NCBI RefSeq assembly: GCF_031326205.1
Contig: NZ_CP133721.1
Span: forward strand, 434,001 to 498,000
From: Flavobacterium sp. 20NA77.7
GTDB lineage: Bacteria > Bacteroidota > Bacteroidia > Flavobacteriales > Flavobacteriaceae
DNA: 64,000 nucleotides
Direction: 5' to 3'
Positions within the stretch are counted from its first letter, which is position 1; each line of letters opens with the position of its first letter. Under the pieces are notes generated by a model. The model ran no database searches and was not told the DNA's origin. It saw only the letters and a list, made by a program, of their open reading frames with translations. Position numbers and translations under genes: made by a program. Shown in pieces: positions 9,114 to 17,283 of the stretch.

Positions 9114-10580
9114 TTAATTTGGATTTGAAACATGCTTTTGTAAAACTTTCTGAGCCTCATATTTTACATCACTTTTCTTCTTAAAATTCCAAATGATATC
9201 ACTTGCATATTTTCTTGTTTTTTCTATATCTACAATAGGCTCAGGATAATCTTTGCCTATGATACAATTGTAAAATTGTTGTTCAATTAGGTTCATCTCC
9301 CATGGTTTGTGTATGAGATGAGGAGGAATGTCTTTTAGTTCAGGAACCCATTTTTTAATAAATATACCTTCGGGATCATGTTCCTCAGAATTTTTGGTTG
9401 GATTATAAATTCGAATTGTATTGATGCCCGTAACTCCAGCTTGCATATGTATTTGAGGGTAGTGGATGCCAGGTTCATAATCTAAAAATTGTCTGGCTAA
9501 AAAATGTAATTCTCTCCAATCTTGCCAAAGGTTAAAAACAAAAAACGAAACAACTAAAGCGCGCATTCTAAAATTAATATATCCAGTTGTAGTCACGCAT
9601 CTCATGCAGGCATCCACTATAGGTACACCTGTTTTTCCCTCTTGCCACGCTTGTATGAATAGGTCGTTTTTAGGTTTATTTAATTGGTCATACGCTTTAT
9701 TTATGTGTTCAAATTCCATTGTACATTCATCTTCAAACTTTTGAATAAAATGACAGTGCCAATGCAACCTTGATATAAAATTTTTAAGCGCTCTTTTATT
9801 TTCCGAATTTTCGTAGTGTTGTAGTGTATATTGATATACCATTCTCATACTAATGTTGCCATACGTAAGATATGGGGAAATTCTACTACATCCAGTTCGA
9901 CTTAATTCTGGTTTTGATATGTGTTTGCTATAATTGACATGTCTATTTGTAATGAAATCTGTGAGATAGCGCCAAGCCCAATATTCTCCACCTTGTTGAA
10001 AATTTTTATTTCTTTGTGTAATAGATTTTGGTAAGGGAAGGCCTTTATTTAGTTCGTAAAAATCAACGTCAAGTAAGAACGTTTTTAATTCATTTTCACC
10101 AATTATTTTTGGTATAGATGTCATTGTTTTTTCCCATCGTTCAGTCCAATTTTGTCTAGATTTTAATTTTCTGATGATTCCATTGGTTTGAAATTCCCTC
10201 CATTTAATATTGTTTTCAGAAAAAAAGGCACTCATATTTAAGTCTCTGTCATAGCTTAATTTATTGCCAATTTCTTGATGGGAGAAAACAGTGTCAATTT
10301 CAAATATAGAAGATAAATCAGCAAAAACATTTATAGCTTCGCGATGAAAAATATAAATTTTTGAATTAGAATTTTTAAATTGATGTTGTAAATCTTGTAG
10401 CGATTCATAGATAAAGCGCCAATGTCTTTCATCTGAATCGTCATATTGCATCAAAGAGGGTTCAAAAACATATAGGCATAGTAAAGGCAATTCACTTTTC
10501 ATTCCCTGAAATAGTGCCTCATTATCTACTATACGTAGGTCTCTTTTAAACCAGAGTATATTGATTTTTGTTTGACGCAA
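9114..10580 (-). CDS. Cryptochrome/photolyase family protein, divergent class
   Basis: This 488-residue protein has the two photolyase domains: an N-terminal antenna domain opening with [17 protein letters not shown], and a C-terminal FAD domain with [38 protein letters not shown] and [15 protein letters not shown]. It departs from ordinary class I CPD photolyases: the usual WREFY stretch is replaced by [14 protein letters not shown], and the usual HNR before the FAD helix reads INFR. It is therefore clearly a photolyase/cryptochrome but from a separate lineage; repair activity against a given lesion is not shown. It is the first gene of the photolyase operon, 29 bases before the PhrB-type gene. 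Confidence 0.85.
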   Translation of the reverse strand: MRQTKINILWFKRDLRIVDNEALFQGMKSELPLLCLYVFEPSLMQYDDSDERHWRFIYESLQDLQHQFKNSNSKIYIFHREAINVFADLSSIFEIDTVFSHQEIGNKLSYDRDLNMSAFFSENNIKWREFQTNGIIRKLKSRQNWTERWEKTMTSIPKIIGENELKTFLLDVDFYELNKGLPLPKSITQRNKNFQQGGEYWAWRYLTDFITNRHVNYSKHISKPELSRTGCSRISPYLTYGNISMRMVYQYTLQHYENSENKRALKNFISRLHWHCHFIQKFEDECTMEFEHINKAYDQLNKPKNDLFIQAWQEGKTGVPIVDACMRCVTTTGYINFRMRALVVSFFVFNLWQDWRELHFLARQFLDYEPGIHYPQIHMQAGVTGINTIRIYNPTKNSEEHDPEGIFIKKWVPELKDIPPHLIHKPWEMNLIEQQFYNCIIGKDYPEPIVDIEKTRKYASDIIWNFKKKSDVKYEAQKVLQKHVSNPN

Positions 10581-10609
10581 TTGTTTAATGTATTTAAAAA
10601 ATAATTAAA

Positions 10610-10617
10610 CAAAATTA
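10610..10617 (-). promoter_or_regulatory. -7 box of the photolyase operon
   Basis: TAATTTTG on the minus strand matches TAnnTTTG and lies 29 bases before the first photolyase ATG. No -33 TTG is obvious, which could mean dependence on an activator. Confidence 0.45.
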
Positions 10618-10667
10618 CATAAAAAAGTAGAGTTGTTTTAAAAAAAATTTGTTAAAAGTACTTGTTT

Positions 10668-11120
10668 TTAAAAAAGTGTAGCGACTTGCGCAGTAATAAA
10701 TTCTAAAAATCGTTCATCTTCTACTGTAAATGGGTTTAGAACATGGCTGTCAATATCGATTTGACCTATATTTATTCCGTTTGCAAATATTGGTACTACA
10801 ATTTCAGATTTTACAGTAAAACTACAAGCAATATAATTATCTTGAGCTGAGACATCAGGGACTACAAAATTTGTATTAGATTCAGCTACTTGGCCACAAA
10901 TCCCTTTACCAAAAGGAATCACAGTATGATCAGTAGGTGCGCCTACATAAGGCCCTAGGTGTAAGGTCTTCGTGTCATGGTTAGCAAAATAAAACCCTAC
11001 CCAGTCATAGTATTCGATAGATGTAGATAGTAAGTGACATATTTGTTGAAGTTTTTCGTTTCTTTCAATAGGGCTTGTTACAATAGAAATTACTTTTGGT
11101 TTTAATGCTTCGAATACCAT
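10668..11120 (-). CDS. GAF-domain free methionine-(R)-sulfoxide reductase family protein
   Basis: The 150-residue single GAF domain matches the fRMsr family, which reduces free methionine-(R)-sulfoxide in the cytosol using cysteine chemistry. Family blocks are WVGFYF, GPYVGAP, IPFGKGICGQVA, VVPDVSAQDNYIAC and SEIVVPI. Cys75 (GICG) and Cys99 (YIAC) correspond to two of the three catalytic cysteines of the E. coli enzyme; the third, intermediate cysteine is not present (SNTNFVVP region). Members with two cysteines are known. It lies upstream of the photolyases on the same strand but has its own -7 box. Confidence 0.85.
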   Translation of the reverse strand: MVFEALKPKVISIVTSPIERNEKLQQICHLLSTSIEYYDWVGFYFANHDTKTLHLGPYVGAPTDHTVIPFGKGICGQVAESNTNFVVPDVSAQDNYIACSFTVKSEIVVPIFANGINIGQIDIDSHVLNPFTVEDERFLEFITAQVATLF

Positions 11121-11136
11121 AATTAAATTTTTATTG

Positions 11137-11144
11137 CAAAATTA
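11137..11144 (-). promoter_or_regulatory. -7 box upstream of the GAF gene
   Basis: TAATTTTG on the minus strand, 17 bases before the ATG of the GAF reductase gene, matches TAnnTTTG. Confidence 0.5.
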
Positions 11145-11169
11145 TGTGTTTATTCGTCTCGAAAAATTA

Positions 11170-11177
11170 TATTTTTG
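11170..11177 (+). promoter_or_regulatory. -7 box upstream of xrtF; decides the start codon
   Basis: TATTTTTG fits TAnnTTTG. It covers the in-frame TTG at 11175-11177, so that codon would not be in the transcript and the start should be the next TTG at 11193. Confidence 0.45.
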
Positions 11178-11192
11178 TTAAAAATTAACGCT

Positions 11193-11753
11193 TTGAAACA
11201 ATTAGTAAATGAACACCGTTCCTTTTTGCTCTTTTTAGTAAAATTTTTAGTATTTTATTTAAGCATGACAGGGGTATATAGTTTTTTTTTAGGACAATAT
11301 AACACTCAGACTAATGAAGTAGATGCTATTACAACTGATGTGGCAAAACGTACATATGATTTGTTAGTGTTTTTTAATCAAGAAGCTGTAATTCAAAAGC
11401 ATCCTAGTCAACCTGCTTACAAAGTCTTATTTCATCAAAATTATGTGGCACGAATAGTAGAGGGATGCAATGCTTTCAGTGTAATAATTTTATTTACATC
11501 TTTTATTGTTGCTTTTTCATCTACTTGGAAAAAAACAATAGCATTCATTTTTGTAGGGGTATTGCTCATTTATGGATTAAATATTTTTAGAATAGTTTTA
11601 TTAACACTAGGGTTGTTTTATTATCCTAAATCAAAAGAACTTTTACATGACGTCGTTTTCCCATTAGTTATCTATGGTGTTGTTTTTGTTTTATGGATTT
11701 TTTGGGTATTTAAGTTCTACAATGCAAAAACTAAAGTGAATGAAACAGAATAG
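11193..11753 (+). CDS. xrtF: Exosortase family protein XrtF
   Basis: Exosortases are polytopic inner-membrane cysteine transpeptidases that process C-terminal sorting signals; XrtF is the Bacteroidota type with unknown substrates. From TTG 11193 the protein has 186 residues and five or so membrane segments. The catalytic triad is visible: Cys92 in VEGCNAF, Arg133 in NIFRI, His152 in LLHDVVFP. I prefer the start at 11193 (MKQLVNEHRS) over the TTG at 11175, because that codon falls inside a -7 box and family members begin just before the first membrane helix. It overlaps the next gene by 14 bases, a fixed partner in this family. Confidence 0.88.
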   Translation: MKQLVNEHRSFLLFLVKFLVFYLSMTGVYSFFLGQYNTQTNEVDAITTDVAKRTYDLLVFFNQEAVIQKHPSQPAYKVLFHQNYVARIVEGCNAFSVIILFTSFIVAFSSTWKKTIAFIFVGVLLIYGLNIFRIVLLTLGLFYYPKSKELLHDVVFPLVIYGVVFVLWIFWVFKFYNAKTKVNETE

Positions 11754-12183
11754 AACTAATTCAATCCGAAGACTTGTTCAATTAATTTTTGCTTTACTAG
11801 TACTAATTTGTATTAGAATATTTCAAAATGAACTATTTTATGATCCATTTATTTCTTTTTTTAAAGCTAATTTTCACAATCAAAGAATTCCTGATTATGA
11901 TACTTTTAAACTTATAATGAGTTTATTGTTAAGGTACGCATTAAATAGTTTTTTTACTATTTGGATTTTACATCTTCTTTTTAAATCAGCCTCCATTATA
12001 AAATTTACTTCTTTACTATTAGGGGTATTTTTTATAGTATTTACGTCTCTTTTTTTTCTTATGTTGCACAATGATTCTAATCCAAATTATTTGCTTTTAT
12101 TTTATACTAGGAGATTTTTAATTCAGCCTTTGTTTTTGTTTTTGTTTGTACCTGCATTTTATTATCAAAAAATATTGAAATAA
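11740..12183 (+). CDS. Exosortase F system-associated membrane protein
   Basis: The 147-residue protein has about four hydrophobic segments and is basic at the N terminus (KQNRTNSIRR). Content and place fit the exosortase F-associated family, which is found next to xrtF in Bacteroidota. Motifs are IRIFQNELFYDPFISFF near the first helix, LLLRYALNSFFTI in the middle, and YTRRFLIQPLFLFLF before the last helix. It starts inside the 3' end of xrtF, so the two are cotranslated and probably form a complex. No biochemical function is known. Confidence 0.82.
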   Translation: MKQNRTNSIRRLVQLIFALLVLICIRIFQNELFYDPFISFFKANFHNQRIPDYDTFKLIMSLLLRYALNSFFTIWILHLLFKSASIIKFTSLLLGVFFIVFTSLFFLMLHNDSNPNYLLLFYTRRFLIQPLFLFLFVPAFYYQKILK

Positions 12184-12213
12184 ATGTTGTAACTTTATAG
12201 AAATGTTTTGGCT

Positions 12214-13032
12214 ATGAGAGTTACAAAATTTTCTGGAGAGTTAGTAGATTATGAACAAGATAAGTTAATTAGTTCATTGAAAAAATCAGGTGCTACGGTT
12301 GAAATGATTTCAGAAATACTAAATAAAATCGAGCCACAATTATATGATGGTATTCCGTCTAAAAAAATTTATAAATTAGCCTTTCAGAGTTTAAAAAATT
12401 TTTCAAATGTACACGCAGCTCGTTATAATTTAAGAACAGGCTTATTAGCGTTAGGACCTGCTGGGTTTTATTTTGAAAAGTATATTGCAAAGGTTTTTCA
12501 GATGTTGGGTTACCAAACGGAGATTAATATAATTCTTCACGGAAAATGTGTTTCACATGAAATAGATGTGCTACTCCTTAAAAATCAAAAAGTAACAATG
12601 ATAGAGTGTAAGTTTCATTCAAGTAATGATGCAAAATCAGATGTCAAAATTCCCATGTACATTTTGTCTCGTTTTAATGATTTAAAAGATAAAAAGTTTC
12701 AATTATTCAAATCTTCACGAGCTATTGATGCATGTTTAATTGTTACAAATAATAAATTTACTGAAGATGCTTTACAGTTTGGAAAATGTTCAGGAATAGA
12801 AATGCTCAGTTGGGATTATCCTTTAAAAGATGCATTACGGGATATTATTGATCGATTAAAAGTTTACCCAATAACTTGTTTAACAACATTAACACAAGTA
12901 GAAAAAGATAAATTACTAGCAGTAAATATTATTACAATTCAAGATTTAATCGATGATAGTAGTTGGTTAGAAAAATTGGAATTAAGTAAAAATAGAATAA
13001 GAAGAATATTAGCAGAGGCAAATCAACTTTAA
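12214..13032 (+). CDS. ATP-cone domain fused to a PD-(D/E)xK (Mrr-like) nuclease
   Basis: Residues 1-85 form an ATP-cone, the nucleotide-sensing domain known from ribonucleotide reductase and NrdR (opening VTKFSGELVDYEQDKLISSL, closing AARYNL). Residues 85-190 look like a restriction-endonuclease-like core: Glu88 in FYFEKYIAKVF, Asp118 in SHEIDVLLL, and Glu131-x-Lys133 in IECKFH, the order expected of a PD-(D/E)xK active site. The last 50 residues are helical and could be a helix-hairpin-helix type nucleic-acid binder. I start at ATG 12214 rather than TTG 12208. It may be a nuclease gated by ATP or dATP; no target is known to me. It sits 10 bases before a beta-CASP hydrolase gene. Confidence 0.8.
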   Translation: MRVTKFSGELVDYEQDKLISSLKKSGATVEMISEILNKIEPQLYDGIPSKKIYKLAFQSLKNFSNVHAARYNLRTGLLALGPAGFYFEKYIAKVFQMLGYQTEINIILHGKCVSHEIDVLLLKNQKVTMIECKFHSSNDAKSDVKIPMYILSRFNDLKDKKFQLFKSSRAIDACLIVTNNKFTEDALQFGKCSGIEMLSWDYPLKDALRDIIDRLKVYPITCLTTLTQVEKDKLLAVNIITIQDLIDDSSWLEKLELSKNRIRRILAEANQL

Positions 13033-13042
13033 AGAAAAGATA

Positions 13043-14398
13043 ATGAAAATACATTTTTTAGGAGCTGCAGGGACAGTAACTGGATCAAAAATTGTTATTC
13101 AAACTAATGGTTTAACAGTATTAGTTGATTGCGGCATGTTTCAAGGATTAAAAGCATTAAGAGAATTAAATAGAGGGTCATTAGAAGTAGCGCCAGCAAC
13201 TATAGACTATGTAATAGTAACACATGGTCATTTGGATCATTGTGGATGGTTGCCAAAATTAGTTAACGATGGTTTTTCTGGGAAAATATTCTGTTCGCAC
13301 CCTACAAAAGAAATTATACAATTAATTCTTCAAGATAGTGCTAAGATACAAGAAGAAGAGGCTGAAATGGCCAATAAATATAGTTATTCAAAGCACAATC
13401 CAGCTTTGCCTCTTTACACTACAGAAGATGTAGAAAAAGTAATTCCTTTGTTTAAAGTAGTTCTGCCTCACACAGAAATAAAACTAACTACTAACTCATG
13501 GTTTCGGCTTTTTTATGCAGGACATATTATTGGCGCTTGTTCGTTAGAATTGTATGTAGAAGGAAAGACAATTGTTTTTTCTGGCGATATTGGTCAAGAT
13601 AATGATGTGTTAATGTTTCCACCTGAAAAACCTAAACATGCAGATTATATTTTTTTAGAGAGTACATATGGCAATAGAATTCATCCAAAAGATGATGTTT
13701 TATTTCAATTAGAAACGATACTAATAAATACTTATGCTAAAAAAGGAAATGTAGTAATTCCAAGTTTTGCAGTGGAACGTGTTCAAACGATAATGTACTT
13801 ACTTTGGCAACTTAAAAAACAAAATAAAATACCTGATATTAAGTATGTTATTGATACTCCAATGGGTATTAGTGTTTTAGATGTATTTAAAAATAATACA
13901 AAATGGCATAAACTCACACCATCAGATATTGATGAAATGTGTGATATGTTTACTATGATTTCAAATTTTGAAGACACTATTAAGGCTATATATGATAAAC
14001 AACCAAAAGTAATTATTGCCGCAAGTGGTATGATAACTGGGGGGCGAGTTTTAGCTTATTTAGAGCGCTATATATCAGAGTCAGAAAACACAGTTGTTTT
14101 AGTAGGATATCAGGCCGAAGGTACGCGAGGAAGAAGACTGCTAGAAGGAGAAAAAGAATTGAAATTTCACGGAAAATATTTTCCTGTTTTAGCAAATATT
14201 AGTTCAATAGAAGGGTTGTCAGCCCATGGAGATCAAGAAAATTTGATTCAATGGCTTTCAGAACTTGATGCCGCTCCTAAAAAAGTGTTTTTAATTCATG
14301 GTGAGAATATAGCTCTTGACGGATTAAGACTTAAAATTATAGATACCTATGGATATGTGTGCCAAATACCAACATTAGGTCAAGTAATTGATGTTTAA
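13043..14398 (+). CDS. MBL-fold metallo-hydrolase with beta-CASP domain
   Basis: The 451-residue protein belongs to the metallo-beta-lactamase/beta-CASP family of nucleic-acid hydrolases related to CPSF73. The metal motif HGHLDH is at residues 61-66. FSGDIGQD gives the next metal aspartate, ESTYGNR and ASGMITGGR mark the beta-CASP insert, and the C-terminal LSAHGDQENL and IHGE stretches match the RNA-specificity region. There is no KH extension, so it is the short bacterial form, probably a cytosolic RNase of unknown substrate. It follows the ATP-cone nuclease gene closely and is probably cotranscribed. Confidence 0.88.
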   Translation: MKIHFLGAAGTVTGSKIVIQTNGLTVLVDCGMFQGLKALRELNRGSLEVAPATIDYVIVTHGHLDHCGWLPKLVNDGFSGKIFCSHPTKEIIQLILQDSAKIQEEEAEMANKYSYSKHNPALPLYTTEDVEKVIPLFKVVLPHTEIKLTTNSWFRLFYAGHIIGACSLELYVEGKTIVFSGDIGQDNDVLMFPPEKPKHADYIFLESTYGNRIHPKDDVLFQLETILINTYAKKGNVVIPSFAVERVQTIMYLLWQLKKQNKIPDIKYVIDTPMGISVLDVFKNNTKWHKLTPSDIDEMCDMFTMISNFEDTIKAIYDKQPKVIIAASGMITGGRVLAYLERYISESENTVVLVGYQAEGTRGRRLLEGEKELKFHGKYFPVLANISSIEGLSAHGDQENLIQWLSELDAAPKKVFLIHGENIALDGLRLKIIDTYGYVCQIPTLGQVIDV

Positions 14399-14426
14399 AA
14401 TTAATATTCATTAAAGATTTATTTTT

Positions 14427-14434
14427 TATCTTTG
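14427..14434 (+). promoter_or_regulatory. -7 box directly before the HYC_CC_PP gene
   Basis: TATCTTTG fits TAnnTTTG and ends only 4 bases before the ATG at 14439. Transcription would start at or very near the A of the ATG, giving a leaderless or nearly leaderless mRNA. Confidence 0.45.
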
Positions 14435-14438
14435 TTCC

Positions 14439-14858
14439 ATGATAATCAAAAAACATATAAGCATACTTTTAGCGCTATTTATTTTAATAGTAAATAGTAG
14501 CGCCAGCTTGGTGTTTCATTCTTGTCATGACGAAATCGCTTATGTTTCTATAAACTATCAAGATGCATCATTAGCCACTTCTGCTGATGAAAATTCTTGC
14601 TGTAGTCCCACAAAAGACGAAAATGACCCTGACGGTTGTTGTTCTAATCAAGAAATTAAAGTTGAGAAAAAGGTTGATTATTCGTTAGCAAATCAATTAA
14701 AAATAGTTTTTGAAGCAGTAGTTTCTATTTCAACTAAAATTCACTCAAACCCACAGCAAACATTACCGATAAGAATACAGGAGAATGTACATTATACTTT
14801 TGATTCTCATTCTCCTCCTTTTTACAAACTCTATTCTCAATTTGTTTTTTACGCTTAA
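14439..14858 (+). CDS. HYC_CC_PP-type exported protein
   Basis: This 139-residue protein has a Sec signal peptide or N-terminal membrane helix (residues about 1-24). It is followed by the pattern that names a Bacteroidota family: His-Ser-Cys-His near residue 27 (variant of HYC), two CC pairs (SCCSP and GCCSN), and a C-terminal PP (HSPPFYKL). The Cys/His pattern suggests metal or redox chemistry in the periplasm, but no function is established. It is the first gene of a group with a TonB-dependent receptor and a heavy-metal-associated protein, which supports a role in metal handling. Confidence 0.75.
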   Translation: MIIKKHISILLALFILIVNSSASLVFHSCHDEIAYVSINYQDASLATSADENSCCSPTKDENDPDGCCSNQEIKVEKKVDYSLANQLKIVFEAVVSISTKIHSNPQQTLPIRIQENVHYTFDSHSPPFYKLYSQFVFYA

Positions 14859-14915
14859 ATTTTAATGTTATTCTAGGATTTTTTATCCTTCTAGAACTTT
14901 GTTTAACATTAAAAA
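14859..14915. promoter_or_regulatory. Long imperfect hairpin between HYC_CC_PP and receptor genes
   Basis: The outer arms TTTTAATGTTA (14860-14870) and TTTAACATTAAAA (14902-14914) are complementary. Inside them TTCTAG...GAT and ATCC...CTAGAA pair again with a bulge. The structure fills nearly the whole gap and ends 7 bases before the receptor ATG, so it could terminate, attenuate or block translation. It lacks the simple T-run form of the other terminators here. Confidence 0.5.
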
Positions 14916-14921
14916 TTAAGT

Positions 14922-17150
14922 ATGTATTTAAGAATAATTTTATGGGTATTGTTACCTATATATTCCTTTGCTCAATCAAGTGTGATTGGAAAATTGGTCG
15001 ATAAAAATAAACAGCCCATTTCAAACGCAAAAATTTATATTTTGGAACAAGGTAATACTATTACTTCTGATCAAAATGGTCATTTTTCACTTATTCAAGG
15101 AAGAAATCTGCATTTAACTATTGAAGCTGCAGGGTATAAAAAAACAACTATAGATCAGTCAACGGCAGTAGATTTTGAACTCCAATTGGAGAGAGTGCAA
15201 TCTGAGCAACAGATAGAAACAGTTGTGGTGAAATCGCAACAAAAAAGTTTGAATCACAGCCAAAAAGCAATTTCAAATACCATTAATTTATCACAAAAAG
15301 AATTGCAAAAAGCAGCATGTTGTAATTTGTCGGAAAGTTTTGAAACGAATCCTTCCATTGATGTAAACTTTTCAGATGCTGTAACAGGTAATAAACAAAT
15401 TAAAATGCTAGGTTTAACTAGCCCTTATATTTTGATGTCTGAAGAGAATATTCCTGCTATTAGAGGCGCGCTTCAAGCAAATGGTTTATCTTTTATTCCC
15501 GGTACTTGGGTAGAAAGCATCCAAATTACTAAAGGAGCTGGAAGTGTAACGAATGGTTTTGAAAGTATTTCAGGGCAAATCAATTACGAATTGGTAAAAC
15601 CAATAAAAGAACCTCCATTTTTTACTAATGTATATGCGTCAAATGATGGCAGGTATGAAGTCAATACGCATTTTACTTCGCATTATTCCGATAAGTTAAG
15701 TAGTTCTTTTTTACTTCATGGTAACACAAGAAACCAAGTGAATGATATGAATAAAGACGGCTTTATGGATAATCCTTTGGGCAAACAAATTAATTTTATT
15801 AACCGTTGGCAATATAACAATGCAGAAAAAGGAGTAGTAAGCTTTTTAAATGTTAAGTATTTTAAAGACGAAAAAATAGGAGGTCAAATAGGTTATACTA
15901 CTTCAAATACATCGTTATGGGGCAGTGATGTTGTCACTGATAAAATAGAACTTTCAAATAAAACGGGTTATGTTTTTCCCGATATGCCTTTTCAAAGCAT
16001 TGGTCTCCAACAAGCTTTTCAATACAATAAACAAACAAGCAAATTTGGTTTAAATCAGCATAATATAGCCCATAAGAGTTATTATGCTAATTTATTATTT
16101 AATTCTATTATTAACAATACAAAGCATAAATTTATTACAGGAATTAATTTTGCCTTTGACCAATTTAAAGAAACAGTTGTTGTTAATTTTTCTAAAAAAT
16201 ATGATAGAATCGATACCTCTGTTGGAGTATATTTTGAATATACGTATGATAATTTAAATAATTTAAGCTTTGTACTTGGAGGAAGAGTTGACAATCACAA
16301 TCGATTAGGCACATTTTTTACACCAAGAGCACATATTAAATATACTCCTTTTGAAAAAACGACCTTAAGGGTTTCTGCAGGAAGAGGAAAACGTGCAGCC
16401 AATATTTTTGCAGAGAACAGTAATTTATTTGCGAGTTCAAGGTCATTTATTATTCAAGATGAAGGTGGAAAATTATATGGATTGAATCCAGAAATTGCTT
16501 GGAACTATGGTGCAAGTCTAGTACAAAAATTTATGCTTTTTGGAAAACAAAATGAATTGGTACTAGATTATTATAAAACCGATTTTACAAATCAAGTAGT
16601 AATCGATTTAGAAAACCCTCAGCAAGTGCGTTTTTCTAATTTAAAAGGGCAAAGTTTTGCCGAATCTTTTCAGTTAGAATGGAATTTTAACATCATTACA
16701 CATTTAGATATTCGTACGGCTTATAAATATTTAAATGTAAAGACAGATTATCAAACAGGATTGTTGGAAAAACCGTTACAGGCTAAACATCGTTTTTTTG
16801 CAAATATTGCCTTTGAAACACATATAAAAGAAAAGGGACAACAGTGGAAATTTGATGCTACCTTCAATTGGATTGGAGTACAGCGTTTACCAAATACGGC
16901 TTCTAATCCAAGTGTTTACCAATTAAATACCTATACAAAATCGTATAATTTAATTAATACACAAATCACCAGAACGTTTTCGAGTGTGTTTGAAATGTAT
17001 GTTGGAGGAGAAAATTTAACTAATTTTAGACAGTCAAATGCTATTTTGGGTAATGATAATCCGTTTGGGCCTTATTTTGATAGTACTATGGTATATGGGC
17101 CAGTATTTGGAAGAATGTTTTATGCCGGAGTGAGATTTAAGATTAAATAA
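14922..17150 (+). CDS. TonB-dependent outer-membrane receptor
   Basis: The 742-residue protein has a signal peptide (residues 1-18, ending SFAQ) and a carboxypeptidase-like regulatory domain (about 20-90, IGKLVDKNKQPISNAKIYI). A plug follows (about 120-225; SESFETNPSIDVNFSD, IQITKGAGSVTNGFESISGQINYEL), then a 22-strand type beta-barrel ending in an aromatic-rich strand (FYAGVRFKIK). It would import a ligand across the outer membrane with TonB energy. The ligand is not readable. The Cys-rich protein before it and the HMA protein after it suggest a metal such as copper. No SusD partner is present, which argues against glycan import. Confidence 0.88.
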   Translation: MYLRIILWVLLPIYSFAQSSVIGKLVDKNKQPISNAKIYILEQGNTITSDQNGHFSLIQGRNLHLTIEAAGYKKTTIDQSTAVDFELQLERVQSEQQIETVVVKSQQKSLNHSQKAISNTINLSQKELQKAACCNLSESFETNPSIDVNFSDAVTGNKQIKMLGLTSPYILMSEENIPAIRGALQANGLSFIPGTWVESIQITKGAGSVTNGFESISGQINYELVKPIKEPPFFTNVYASNDGRYEVNTHFTSHYSDKLSSSFLLHGNTRNQVNDMNKDGFMDNPLGKQINFINRWQYNNAEKGVVSFLNVKYFKDEKIGGQIGYTTSNTSLWGSDVVTDKIELSNKTGYVFPDMPFQSIGLQQAFQYNKQTSKFGLNQHNIAHKSYYANLLFNSIINNTKHKFITGINFAFDQFKETVVVNFSKKYDRIDTSVGVYFEYTYDNLNNLSFVLGGRVDNHNRLGTFFTPRAHIKYTPFEKTTLRVSAGRGKRAANIFAENSNLFASSRSFIIQDEGGKLYGLNPEIAWNYGASLVQKFMLFGKQNELVLDYYKTDFTNQVVIDLENPQQVRFSNLKGQSFAESFQLEWNFNIITHLDIRTAYKYLNVKTDYQTGLLEKPLQAKHRFFANIAFETHIKEKGQQWKFDATFNWIGVQRLPNTASNPSVYQLNTYTKSYNLINTQITRTFSSVFEMYVGGENLTNFRQSNAILGNDNPFGPYFDSTMVYGPVFGRMFYAGVRFKIK

Positions 17151-17283
17151 AAAAGTAAAAAGTAAAATTTATAATTATGAAATCGCCATAAACAATTACC
17201 AATGAAGATAGGCGAACCGAAACGAATTTGAACTGGCAAAACATGCCATATAATCTTAAAAACAAACAAATAATTATTTACAT

